Below, piece by piece: positions 1 through 7,992 of a stretch of 19,215 nucleotides of DNA (positions are counted from its first letter, which is position 1; the number at the start of each line of letters is the position of its first letter). Below the pieces are notes generated by a model. It was not told where the DNA came from. It searched no databases and was given only the letters and a program-made list of their open reading frames with translations. The position numbers and the translations under genes are program-made. This DNA comes from Russula earlei (lineage: Eukaryota; Basidiomycota; Agaricomycetes; Russulales; Russulaceae), in assembly GCA_025769875.1 (NCBI GenBank), contig JAGFNK010000883.1, positions 1-19,215 on the forward strand, given 5' to 3'.

Positions 1-558
1 GGATTAGAAGCTGTATTTACCAAGTATTTCGGCAAATTTGGTGTATCTGCGAACTACACCTATACTCATTCAGAGATCACTACAACCAAAGGTGTATACG
101 GGAAATTTCCAACATCTTCCGGCGGCTTACAGATACAAACGCTCCACACAAATCAAACAAGACCTTTGCAAGGCCAGGCAAATAACGTAGGTAATGTATC
201 ACTATTATACAAAAATCCTAAGATCGGTTTAGATGTTCAGTTAGCCTTCTCTTATACGGGTGACAGGATTGCACAAGTATCTCCTTATTATGGACTGGAT
301 ATATGGCAAAAGCCATTCAGCCAGTTAGCACTTTCTTTTGAAAAAAGAATTACCAGGCACTTTGCTTTTTATGCCAAGCTTAATAACCTGACAAATACGC
401 CGAATAAGGAATACATCAAATCGCCATATACGGTGGTAAATGGCAATTTCCCAGGAGGGTATACTATTCCATTCCAGGATGCCGGTAAAAACTACACTGT
501 TGCACAAAGGGATGTTTATAAGGCCAGTTTCCTTGGTGGATTCAGGTATAAATTCTAA
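1..558 (+). CDS. TonB-dependent receptor, C-terminal end (5' partial)
   Basis: This is the last 185 residues of an outer-membrane TonB-dependent receptor; the reading frame is open from base 1, so the start lies outside the window. The visible part is the end of the beta-barrel: alternating strands, FEKRI, a conserved NNLTN turn and a terminal strand ending in an aromatic residue (GFRYKF), as expected for a C-terminal outer-membrane insertion signal. It aligns by eye almost without gaps to the end of the complete receptor at 3562-6426. Shared runs include TKYFGKFG, ANYTYTHS, QTRPLQGQA, DPKIGLD/NPKIGLD and NNLTN, so the two are paralogues. A beta-helix lipoprotein follows 41 bases downstream, the same partner type as behind the second receptor. 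The substrate cannot be told from this fragment. Confidence 0.93.
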   Translation, partial: GLEAVFTKYFGKFGVSANYTYTHSEITTTKGVYGKFPTSSGGLQIQTLHTNQTRPLQGQANNVGNVSLLYKNPKIGLDVQLAFSYTGDRIAQVSPYYGLDIWQKPFSQLALSFEKRITRHFAFYAKLNNLTNTPNKEYIKSPYTVVNGNFPGGYTIPFQDAGKNYTVAQRDVYKASFLGGFRYKF

Positions 559-599
559 GAACCTATTTTCAATTAACTAACTCGTATATAACAAGAAGT

Positions 600-2012
600 A
601 TGAAAAAAATAATAATACCTGTTCTTACTTTGCTCATCAGTAGCTACCTGTTAACAGGCTGTAAAAAATGGGCTGATGATAAAGCGAATATCTATAAATA
701 TATTGCTCCTCCTCCTCCTCCAGGCACAGTGATAAGTGATTCAGCGCCTCTTTGCGGATCTATTAAAGGCATCATGCTTGCGGGAAAAACATACGTTATT
801 AATTGCGATGTGAATGTGCCTAAAGGCGATACATTAATTATACAGCAAGGGGTAACTATCAATGTATTAAACAGTTCCGGTATTATAGTACACGGTAGTT
901 TGGTAAGTCTCGGCACCCAGGCCCAACCAGTTTATATGACAGTGCCAGGTGTTAGAAAGAATACAACACCTGGTATTCCTTTGGCACAGGATTCTGCACA
1001 TATTGGATTGTGGAGAGGAATTGCCTGTGATACTTCCTGCCCGATGTTAATACTTAAATGGACACATCTTGATTTTGCAGGGGCTGCCTATGGTGGCATT
1101 GTAGGACCGGCAGTTGAACAATCTTCAGGTACTTCTTTTAATATATTATTCCAGAATCCTAATGGATATTTTATCATGGAAGATAGCTGGATGTATGGTG
1201 GAACAGATGATTGCATCAGGATATCCAGTGGTAAGATCCATGTGTTCCGTAATACTTTTGAGAAGAGTGGTGGTTCCGGTGGTGATATTGTGAATTGTAA
1301 AGGTGGAACAGTTGGTACAATAGCCTATAACTTCTTTATCGGAACTGCTTATAATGGTCAAAAAGCTTCTAATAAGGGACAGCCAAGTGGCGCTCCGCAA
1401 ACCAATGTTGTTATGTACAATAGCACCTTCGTTAATGGCGGTGTACAAATTGTACCTGGTGCAAGAGCAGGTGGTATCGATTTTGAGCAGGGGGCTGAAG
1501 GTATGTTCTATAACAATGCATTTATCAATTGCAGGGTTGGCTACCGTGTGGTAAATAACCCGATAGCGGATACAGCTAACCTATATTATGGTAATAACTA
1601 TCAATGGGCAGACTCCTTAGTTATAGCCAACCAGTTCTTTACTTTTGGCGGCGTTTGTACCAAACCTGAGCCAACAGACTTACCAAACCCAGCTACTTAT
1701 TTACCTGCTAATTTCTTCTATCAGAATCCGGCGGCAAATGCTTACGACGGAGAACCTGTGGTACAAAAGCTAAATCCAATGTTTGCGAATTATCCGCTAC
1801 CAGTAGTGGGACTACCTTTGTTCTCTATTACTACTATTGGTAACTATGATTTCCATTTGCAACCCAGTTCATCCTTAATTGGGAAAGGTAACACCACCAT
1901 CACTCCATTGGTAGTAGTTCCTATAGATCCTGTATATGGAGCTACAGAGGTAACTCTTCCAGGTGCAGACATAGGATGTTACCAGTATAATGGTACGGGC
2001 AATAAGCACTAG
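600..2012 (+). CDS. Parallel beta-helix repeat lipoprotein (copy 1)
   Basis: A 470-residue lipoprotein. The N-terminus is a type II signal peptide with lipobox LTGC, acylated cysteine at residue 21. It is followed by KKWADD and a five-proline linker (residues 37-41). The body reads as a right-handed parallel beta-helix: a start like PLCGSI, GDTLIIQQGVTI, SGIIVHGSLVSLGT and QPVYMTV, then WRGIAC, LKWTHLDFAG and repeated N/G-rich turns, ending in GADIGCYQY. This layout is typical of beta-helix repeat proteins. Some are polysaccharide lyases and others only bind; no lyase catalytic residues can be assigned here. It is paralogous to 6447-7883. Shared cysteines include those in LCGSI, CDV/CDI, NCRVG/NCKFG and DIGCY, possibly disulfides. 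The gene lies 41 bases behind a TonB-dependent receptor and ends before a strong terminator, so it is probably the last gene of that operon. Surface display is inferred. Confidence 0.8.
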   Translation: MKKIIIPVLTLLISSYLLTGCKKWADDKANIYKYIAPPPPPGTVISDSAPLCGSIKGIMLAGKTYVINCDVNVPKGDTLIIQQGVTINVLNSSGIIVHGSLVSLGTQAQPVYMTVPGVRKNTTPGIPLAQDSAHIGLWRGIACDTSCPMLILKWTHLDFAGAAYGGIVGPAVEQSSGTSFNILFQNPNGYFIMEDSWMYGGTDDCIRISSGKIHVFRNTFEKSGGSGGDIVNCKGGTVGTIAYNFFIGTAYNGQKASNKGQPSGAPQTNVVMYNSTFVNGGVQIVPGARAGGIDFEQGAEGMFYNNAFINCRVGYRVVNNPIADTANLYYGNNYQWADSLVIANQFFTFGGVCTKPEPTDLPNPATYLPANFFYQNPAANAYDGEPVVQKLNPMFANYPLPVVGLPLFSITTIGNYDFHLQPSSSLIGKGNTTITPLVVVPIDPVYGATEVTLPGADIGCYQYNGTGNKH

Positions 2013-2036
2013 TTTGTGTAAAAGAATATAATCCTG

Positions 2037-2076
2037 AAAACACCGGAAGGGTTACGCTTACTTCCGGTGTTTTTTT
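2037..2076 (+). terminator. Intrinsic terminator after cassette 1
   Basis: A perfect 13-bp stem (2037-2049 with 2061-2073; core CACCGGAAG / CTTCCGGTG) has an 11-base loop and runs into seven T residues. It starts 25 bases after the lipoprotein stop codon. It separates the first receptor/lipoprotein cassette from the phosphodiesterase-like lipoprotein, which must therefore have its own promoter or depend on read-through. The A-run before the stem could let it act in both directions. Confidence 0.92.
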
Positions 2077-2152
2077 ATCCTATGAGTCAGTAAGCTTATC
2101 TATAAAGATCTCTAAAGAATATTGAGTTAATCATCACCAGTTAAAAAGTACA

Positions 2153-3304
2153 ATGAGAATAATTTATTTGTTTGTTTTTATTTGTTACGTACTTGTTAAT
2201 GTATCCTGCTCTAAAAACACCCAAGGCCAGGCAGGCAGCAATAATGATACAATTCCGTTAGCGGGTACTGTGTCTAAAACAGATACATTAAGAGTGATGG
2301 CTTATAACATATTATACTATGGAGATTATTGCCAGGCTTCTCCTGCCACTCTCGATGGGTACTTTAAAACTATTATTCAGTATGCACAACCTGACTTATT
2401 AAGTTGTGAAAAAATAGTAGCTTTTAATCCTACACCAGGTTCAACAGGTAATCTCGCTGATGAGATTACCAATAGCGTACTTAACCAGGCCTTCCCTAAT
2501 CAATATGCGTACGCAACCGTAACCAATGCAAGTTTCGGGAAAGCTATGTCTGTTTTATTTTATAATAAGCAGAAATTAACTTTTGTTAAAACAGAGACTT
2601 TGGTAGCCAATGTTAGTGATTTTAATCTCTACAAGCTATATTATAATGATGTCAATTTATCCATTACACGTGACACCACTTTTTTATATGTAGTTGTTAA
2701 TCATACACAGTCAGGCTCGCCCAGTACTACAAGGGATCAGCAGGTAACACTTGAGATGCAGGCGCTAAGGACAAAATTTGCCTATTTTCCTAACCTGATC
2801 AATATGGGAGATTTTAATACTGCCAGTAGCTTTGAAGCCGGCTATCTTTCAGTAATATCTAATATAGATTCCAGTACAATGATGAGCGACCCTCCTTATA
2901 ATCCTGATAACAAATTTCAATATCCGGGCAATTGGGATATAACGCCATACCTGGTTGCGCCCTACCTAACTACTACTACCCGGTTTTCCGCTTCTATTCC
3001 GAATTCATGTGGTACCAGCGGGGGTGCCAAATCCTGGTTTGATCATATTTTCATTTCTCCATGGTTAATAAACAATGCCAATTATATTCAATATCTCCCT
3101 AATTCCTATCAAACCATTGGCAATGATGGCAATCGTTTAGGTGTTGATATCAACAGTACTTCTCCTGTAGCAAACACTTCTGCGCCAGCCAATGTGATCA
3201 ATGCTTTATTTCAAATGTCTAATAAATATCCTGTCAGCCTTAAGCTGATAGTAAAAGCCAATAGAAGTGCGAACAGTTTTACTGACCCTGTAGAAAGAAA
3301 TTGA
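2153..3304 (+). CDS. Endonuclease/exonuclease/phosphatase-family lipoprotein
   Basis: A 383-residue lipoprotein of the DNase I-like metal-dependent phosphodiesterase superfamily. The signal peptide ends in lipobox NVSC (acylated Cys19). Family motifs appear in the usual order: LRVMAYNILYYG (Asn52), the metal-binding Glu86 in LLSCEK, His184 in VVNHTQSGSP, MGDFNT (Asp220, Asn222) and the terminal WFDHIF (Asp297, His298). All expected catalytic and metal ligands are present, so it should be active, hydrolysing a phosphodiester or phosphomonoester outside the cytoplasm. Nuclease, sphingomyelinase-type and phosphatase activities cannot be told apart from sequence. It lies between two receptor/beta-helix cassettes, after a terminator, so it is probably transcribed alone. 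A role in processing phosphorus-containing or nucleic-acid substrates for the neighbouring receptors is inferred. No convincing Shine-Dalgarno sequence precedes the start. Confidence 0.86.
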   Translation: MRIIYLFVFICYVLVNVSCSKNTQGQAGSNNDTIPLAGTVSKTDTLRVMAYNILYYGDYCQASPATLDGYFKTIIQYAQPDLLSCEKIVAFNPTPGSTGNLADEITNSVLNQAFPNQYAYATVTNASFGKAMSVLFYNKQKLTFVKTETLVANVSDFNLYKLYYNDVNLSITRDTTFLYVVVNHTQSGSPSTTRDQQVTLEMQALRTKFAYFPNLINMGDFNTASSFEAGYLSVISNIDSSTMMSDPPYNPDNKFQYPGNWDITPYLVAPYLTTTTRFSASIPNSCGTSGGAKSWFDHIFISPWLINNANYIQYLPNSYQTIGNDGNRLGVDINSTSPVANTSAPANVINALFQMSNKYPVSLKLIVKANRSANSFTDPVERN

Positions 3305-3561
3305 TAGGAATAGCTTTTATAAGAATAGAGGAAGGAATGATATGGAATTATGTGCATATTAGATGATATTCAATATGTTGGGTATGTGGTGTATAAAACC
3401 GAAAGATGACCTGGTCAAATCCATCGACTATTTGTGTTATGGATATTTTACTGTTCGATTATCTTTATGTTAAGCAACCATTACGGAATAGTTAAATGGG
3501 GATTATTGTATAGAACAGCAGATAAGCGGCAGATACTTTTGCCGAAAATCAATAACTGTTT
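3305..3561. other. Intergenic region before the second receptor (257 bases)
   Basis: The largest gene-free stretch of the window. It is AT-rich. I see no intrinsic terminator for the upstream phosphodiesterase gene and no RNA gene. The only recognisable element is a candidate -7 box close to the downstream start codon (3534-3541). A 72-codon reading frame from 3434 overlaps the receptor start in another frame and is not believable as a gene. A regulatory RNA leader cannot be excluded, but I see no conserved fold. Confidence 0.6.
3534..3541 (+). promoter_or_regulatory. Candidate Bacteroidota -7 element for the second receptor
   Basis: TACTTTTG fits the Bacteroidota primary-sigma -7 consensus TAnnTTTG exactly and lies 20 bases before the receptor start codon. 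That would give a very short 5' leader of about 13 bases. The nearest TTG that could act as a -33 box (3506-3508) is 25 bases upstream, longer than usual, so the match rests on the -7 box alone. Confidence 0.35.
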
Positions 3562-6426
3562 ATGCCAACCCTTTCAAGGAAACTACTATTTTTTATTATT
3601 GGTATTGGCTTTTCCCTGGCATCCATTGCGGGTGTTATTAAAGGAAAAGTGACGGATGCCAAAACAGGAGAACCGCTGGTAGGCGCTATTGTAGAAGCCG
3701 AAAATGGTAAATTTAAATTAAAAGGAACTGTTAACCTGGATGGAACATTTACCCTAAGAAATGTGCCGGCAGGTGAATACCAGGTAAAGGTTAAGTTTAC
3801 CGGTTATAAAACTCCGAAAGACATTCGTGTAATCATCAAAGAAGATAAAGAAATAGTTGCGGTAGGTGGCTTTGAACTACAGGAAGAAGTACTCGACCTG
3901 GGTGAAGTAAGTGTTAAAACCGGTGCCGGTTTTAAAGAAAGTGATAATGGGGTAAGAAGGATTGAAAAGAATTCTGACTACGTACAAAATATTCTTTCCC
4001 AGAAATCGATTGAATTATCTCCTGATGTAACTGTTGCCAACTCTTTACAACGTATGAGTGGTGTTACCATTCAAAGAAGCAGCAGCGGTGAAGGCCGTTA
4101 TGCTATCATCCGCGGTATGGATCAACGTTATAATACCACATTGGTAAACGGTATCAAGATCCCCAGCCCCGATGATAAATATCGCTATGTACCAATGGAC
4201 ATATTCCCTTCAGATCTGTTAGAAAGGCTGGAAGTGATCAAAGCGCTTACCCCTAATATGGAAGGAGATGCGATTGGTGGTGTAATGAACCTGGTAATGA
4301 AAAGTGCTCCTAACAAGGAAACATTCCATGTGTTTGCTGCTGCGGGTGCCAATACACTGTTTAATGACAGGCCCTTTACTACTTTCAACCAGGGTGTTAT
4401 TAATAAGAAATCTCCTGCGGAATTACATGGCGCTGGTTATGCGGCTTCCGATGCTGATTTCCCCCGCAGTAACCTGAACTTCACACCCCTGTCGAACCCT
4501 ATTAATTTGCAAACAGGTGTTACGTATGGTAACCGGTTTTTTAAGAAGCGTTTAGGTTTTATACTCGGTGTTAGTTTTCAAAATAATTATCGTGGTTCTA
4601 ACCAGATCCTTAATGCCCAATACCCGGGTGCTAAGGTTTTATTGCCCAGCGCTACTGGTGGCAGCCTTGTTAACAATTACCCCGAGTTTAGCGATGCTAT
4701 CGATAATAAATACTCTACCCAGCAAAGAAGGGTGGCGCTTAATAACAAGTGGGATTATGTAATTAATAAGAACAACAAGATCTCGTTGTATAACTTATAC
4801 GTGCATATGGACGAATTCCAGGCACGTTATTCTGCTGATACAGATGTAAATACAAACCCTGGTAATGTGGCGCTTACTTCAAGAAGCCGCTGGCAGATCC
4901 AAAATATCTATAACTCTACTTTACATGGTGAGCATAGTTTATCTTCTCACCTGAAGATGAACTGGGATGCCGCTTATTCTATCGCCAAACAGCAAATACC
5001 TGATATGGCACAGTTTGAGGTAGATTATGTAAAAACGAAGAATGCAGATGGTTCTTTGTCGTTGCCATTAAACTTTGTGAGTATAAAAGGAATGAACAGG
5101 ATCTGGTCTCATAATACCGATAAGGATTTAGCGGGCTACCTGAACTTTATATACAATACAAAAATACATGAGCATGGGGTTGAGTTTAGCTGGGGTGGCT
5201 TATACAGGCATAAGAACAGGGATAATTACTATTTAAAATATTCTTTATCTCCTGTAAGCGCTACTACACAGAAGTACAGTAATATTTTTGCTGCCCAGTA
5301 TGCATTTAATACACAATCAGGAGATGCTCCAACAGGAGACCCTGGTACAGGAAGAAACTATTCTATACAGGAGGATGTTGCAGCTGGTTACGGACAGTTT
5401 AAATTCATGGCAACTCCTCAATTACAGGTATTGGGTGGTGTGAGAGTAGAAAATACAGATCAGCATTATACTACTAATTTACCTGATAATGTGAATGCAC
5501 AATACGGACATATCTATTATGTAGACGTATTACCAGGCTTACACTTAAAATACGAATTGAACAGAAAGCAAAACATAAGGGCCTCTTATTTCAGAAGTCT
5601 TGTAAGGCCGGGTTTTGCTGAGATTATTCCACAGGATGTTCCTGCATCTGAAACAGATGCATACGAGCAACAGGGTAATCCATACCTGAAGCATACTACT
5701 GCTGATAACTACGATCTTCGTTACGAACTATTCCCTAAGGGCGCTGACCAGTTGTTACTGGGTGGTTTTGTAAAGCGTATTTATAATCCTATTGAAACCG
5801 TATTCAGCCATTACTCTGTATTGGGTGGTAATTCAAGCCCCGGTACTTATATCCTTACACCAACGAACGTTGGTAATGTTACCAACTATGGTGCAGAAGC
5901 TGTGATCACAAAGTATTTTGGAAAGTTTGGTATTACGGCTAACTACACTTATACGCATAGCGCTACCACAACCACAAAGTCGTACCTGCGTTATGATTCT
6001 GTTGCTGCCAATACTAAAACAGATTCTGTTTCTCAAACAAGGCCTTTACAGGGGCAAGCCAAACATATTGCCAATGTTGCTTTAATATTCAAGGATCCTA
6101 AGATAGGCCTGGACATACAATTGGCCTATGTATACACAGGTGAAAGAATTGCACTTGTAAATATTTTCTATAACCTGGATACCTGGCAGGCTCCTTACAG
6201 CCAGTTAGACCTTTCTTTTGAAAAGAGGATTGTGAAGAAATTGTCGTTGTATGGTAAGATCAATAACCTCACCAATTCACAAACCAAGTTTTATATCAAG
6301 GCGCCTTACCTGATCGGTAATACCCTGAATAAAATACCGGGCCAGGATGATCCAACACATTCTATCATAGTACAACGCGACCTGTATAAAATATCCTACC
6401 TCTTTGGGCTGAGATATAAACTTTAA
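3562..6426 (+). CDS. TonB-dependent receptor with N-terminal carboxypeptidase-regulatory-like domain
   Basis: A complete 954-residue outer-membrane TonB-dependent receptor. A signal peptide (about residues 1-24, ending SLASIAG) is followed by a carboxypeptidase-regulatory-like domain (about 25-105: IKGKVTDAKTGEPLVGA, NLDGTFTLRNVPAGEY). Next is the plug (about 115-250: VANSLQRMSGVTIQR, YAIIRGMDQRYNTTLVNG, LERLEVIKALTPNMEGDAIGG). The rest is a beta-barrel with an RPGFAEI segment, NNLTN and a C-terminal strand ending LRYKL. The RG-Y-NG plug pattern places it with receptors related to the large TonB-dependent receptor group first described in Xanthomonas and Caulobacter, rather than with classical SusC. 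It moves a substrate across the outer membrane using TonB energy; the substrate is unknown. The beta-helix lipoprotein 20 bases downstream is the evident partner, and no SusD is present. It is paralogous to the partial receptor at 1-558. Confidence 0.96.
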   Translation: MPTLSRKLLFFIIGIGFSLASIAGVIKGKVTDAKTGEPLVGAIVEAENGKFKLKGTVNLDGTFTLRNVPAGEYQVKVKFTGYKTPKDIRVIIKEDKEIVAVGGFELQEEVLDLGEVSVKTGAGFKESDNGVRRIEKNSDYVQNILSQKSIELSPDVTVANSLQRMSGVTIQRSSSGEGRYAIIRGMDQRYNTTLVNGIKIPSPDDKYRYVPMDIFPSDLLERLEVIKALTPNMEGDAIGGVMNLVMKSAPNKETFHVFAAAGANTLFNDRPFTTFNQGVINKKSPAELHGAGYAASDADFPRSNLNFTPLSNPINLQTGVTYGNRFFKKRLGFILGVSFQNNYRGSNQILNAQYPGAKVLLPSATGGSLVNNYPEFSDAIDNKYSTQQRRVALNNKWDYVINKNNKISLYNLYVHMDEFQARYSADTDVNTNPGNVALTSRSRWQIQNIYNSTLHGEHSLSSHLKMNWDAAYSIAKQQIPDMAQFEVDYVKTKNADGSLSLPLNFVSIKGMNRIWSHNTDKDLAGYLNFIYNTKIHEHGVEFSWGGLYRHKNRDNYYLKYSLSPVSATTQKYSNIFAAQYAFNTQSGDAPTGDPGTGRNYSIQEDVAAGYGQFKFMATPQLQVLGGVRVENTDQHYTTNLPDNVNAQYGHIYYVDVLPGLHLKYELNRKQNIRASYFRSLVRPGFAEIIPQDVPASETDAYEQQGNPYLKHTTADNYDLRYELFPKGADQLLLGGFVKRIYNPIETVFSHYSVLGGNSSPGTYILTPTNVGNVTNYGAEAVITKYFGKFGITANYTYTHSATTTTKSYLRYDSVAANTKTDSVSQTRPLQGQAKHIANVALIFKDPKIGLDIQLAYVYTGERIALVNIFYNLDTWQAPYSQLDLSFEKRIVKKLSLYGKINNLTNSQTKFYIKAPYLIGNTLNKIPGQDDPTHSIIVQRDLYKISYLFGLRYKL

Positions 6427-6446
6427 TAGAAATAAACTAATATATT

Positions 6447-7883
6447 ATGAAACATATTCTTTCTAAACTGGTATTGTTAATTATCCTGGCGGCCTCTTTT
6501 AGCGCCTGTAAAAAATTCAGTACAGACAACAACGATATATCTGTTGCTAAAAAGCCACCGGTAGTACCTATCAGCGATTCCACGCCATTATGTGGAAGTA
6601 TATCTGGTACTATGTTAGCTGGCAAAACCTATACTGTAAGCTGCGATATATATGTTAACGCAGGCGATAGCCTGGTGATACAACCTGGAGTGCATGTTAT
6701 TTTTCAAAACCAGTCTGGTTTAATTGTAAAAGGCAACCTGTTCTCATTAGGTACATCAGACAATCCTATTTATTTAACGGTTGCAGGACAAACAAAAACT
6801 GATGCTCCCAAAATTGGCTTCAAGGCATCTAAAGATTCCGCTTTTGCAGGGATCTGGAAAGGCGTAATAGGTGATGTTACTTGCCAGTATATGATCTTTA
6901 AATGGACTCACCTGGAATATTGCGGCGCTTTAGCTGGTGCAAACGGTTCCAGCGCTTATGCCATTGCAGGGTTAGCTACAACTGATAATTGCTATGCAAT
7001 TTATTTCTCCAATGTGAATGGCTATCTCGTATTCGAGGATTCCTGGATATACGGAACAGTGGATGATGCGATACGTGTAGGCGGAACAGGTGGTAAGTTT
7101 GCTTTATTGAGAAGTACGTTTGAAAGATGTGGTAAAAGTGGTGGTGATGTATTGAACATTAAAGCGGGCGGTGTGGGAGATATGGCTTATAACTTCTTTA
7201 TTGGTGGCGCTACCAATTCTTTGAAAGCTGCTAATTCCGGTATTGCTCCGGGTATTCCCAATTGCGAAGCCCGTGTATATAACAACACGATCGTCAATTC
7301 CGGGTACAGGCAAACCAAAACAGGCCGTGGCGGTTCTATTAATTATGAGAATGGCGCCCGTGGACAGGTATTTAACAACCTGATCGTTAACTGTAAATTT
7401 GGTTTACGAATTAGCAGTAATGTACCTGATACTGCTTATATGTATGCAGGTAACTATGGATATAATTATTACTGGGCAGATAGTTTAAGCGTAGCTAACC
7501 AAATATTCCCTTATACACCCGGTGCTGTTACCAAGCCTGTTAATACTGATTTCCCCAATCCTTTCTCTTATCTTCCTGCTAATTACATATACATACCAGA
7601 TGTAGCCTATGATGGTTCCAAAGCGGTACAGGTTGGAAATCCTTTGTTTACCAACTATCCTTTGCCAGTCACTGGTGGCTATTATCTACAGGATATCACT
7701 GCTGTTGGTAATTATAAATTCACTTTACAGCCCAATTCCCCTTGCCTGGGTAAAGGGTATACCAACTTTACACCCATGAAAATGGTACCACAGGATGTTA
7801 AATATGGCGTTACAGAATATACTTTACCAAAAGCTGATATAGGATGTTATCCTTTTGATGGTTCCGGTAACAAACATTTCTAG
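6447..7883 (+). CDS. Parallel beta-helix repeat lipoprotein (copy 2)
   Basis: A 478-residue lipoprotein with lipobox FSAC (Cys21), then KKFSTD and a short proline-containing linker (KKPPVVP). The beta-helix body follows the same plan as the protein at 600-2012: PLCGSISGTMLAGKTY, GDSLVIQPGV, SGLIVKGNLFSLGT, IFKWTHLEY, EDSWIYG, AYNFFIGG, VNCKFG, YWADSLSVANQ, YLPAN and KADIGCYPFDGSGNKH. By eye nearly half of the residues are identical, with most differences in loops, so the two copies may bind related but different ligands. No catalytic site is recognisable. It starts 20 bases after the receptor stop, so the pair should be co-transcribed, and a terminator follows 38 bases after its stop. A surface-exposed substrate-capture role is inferred from position and lipidation. 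Confidence 0.8.
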   Translation: MKHILSKLVLLIILAASFSACKKFSTDNNDISVAKKPPVVPISDSTPLCGSISGTMLAGKTYTVSCDIYVNAGDSLVIQPGVHVIFQNQSGLIVKGNLFSLGTSDNPIYLTVAGQTKTDAPKIGFKASKDSAFAGIWKGVIGDVTCQYMIFKWTHLEYCGALAGANGSSAYAIAGLATTDNCYAIYFSNVNGYLVFEDSWIYGTVDDAIRVGGTGGKFALLRSTFERCGKSGGDVLNIKAGGVGDMAYNFFIGGATNSLKAANSGIAPGIPNCEARVYNNTIVNSGYRQTKTGRGGSINYENGARGQVFNNLIVNCKFGLRISSNVPDTAYMYAGNYGYNYYWADSLSVANQIFPYTPGAVTKPVNTDFPNPFSYLPANYIYIPDVAYDGSKAVQVGNPLFTNYPLPVTGGYYLQDITAVGNYKFTLQPNSPCLGKGYTNFTPMKMVPQDVKYGVTEYTLPKADIGCYPFDGSGNKHF

Positions 7884-7920
7884 TAGGAGAATAATCCATA
7901 TACATTATTCCATTGATATA

Positions 7921-7957
7921 AAAAGCAGTCCAAAATTTCCGGGCTGCTTTTTCTTTT
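7921..7957 (+). terminator. Intrinsic terminator after cassette 2
   Basis: An 11-bp stem with one G-T pair (7921-7931 with 7941-7951; outer part AAAAGCAG / CTGCTTTT) has a 9-base loop and is followed by a T-rich tail. It lies 38 bases after the lipoprotein stop and 36 bases before the carboxypeptidase start, and so separates regions 1 and 2. Confidence 0.88.
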
Positions 7958-7992
7958 GTTACATTCACTCCTTATTAAATCAATAAGGTGAT

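Noticed and set aside
2153..3304. Toxin-like reading of the DNase I-fold lipoprotein
   Set aside because: The fold is shared with some toxins, but lipidation, absence of delivery domains and the uptake-gene context point to nutrient processing.
3434..3652. 72-codon reading frame before the second receptor
   Set aside because: It overlaps the receptor signal-peptide region in another frame, has no recognisable domain, and its product has no signal peptide or family pattern.
1..7883. Mobile-element origin of the duplicated cassettes
   Set aside because: No transposase, terminal inverted repeats or target-site duplications are visible at the cassette borders, so ordinary tandem duplication explains the pattern.
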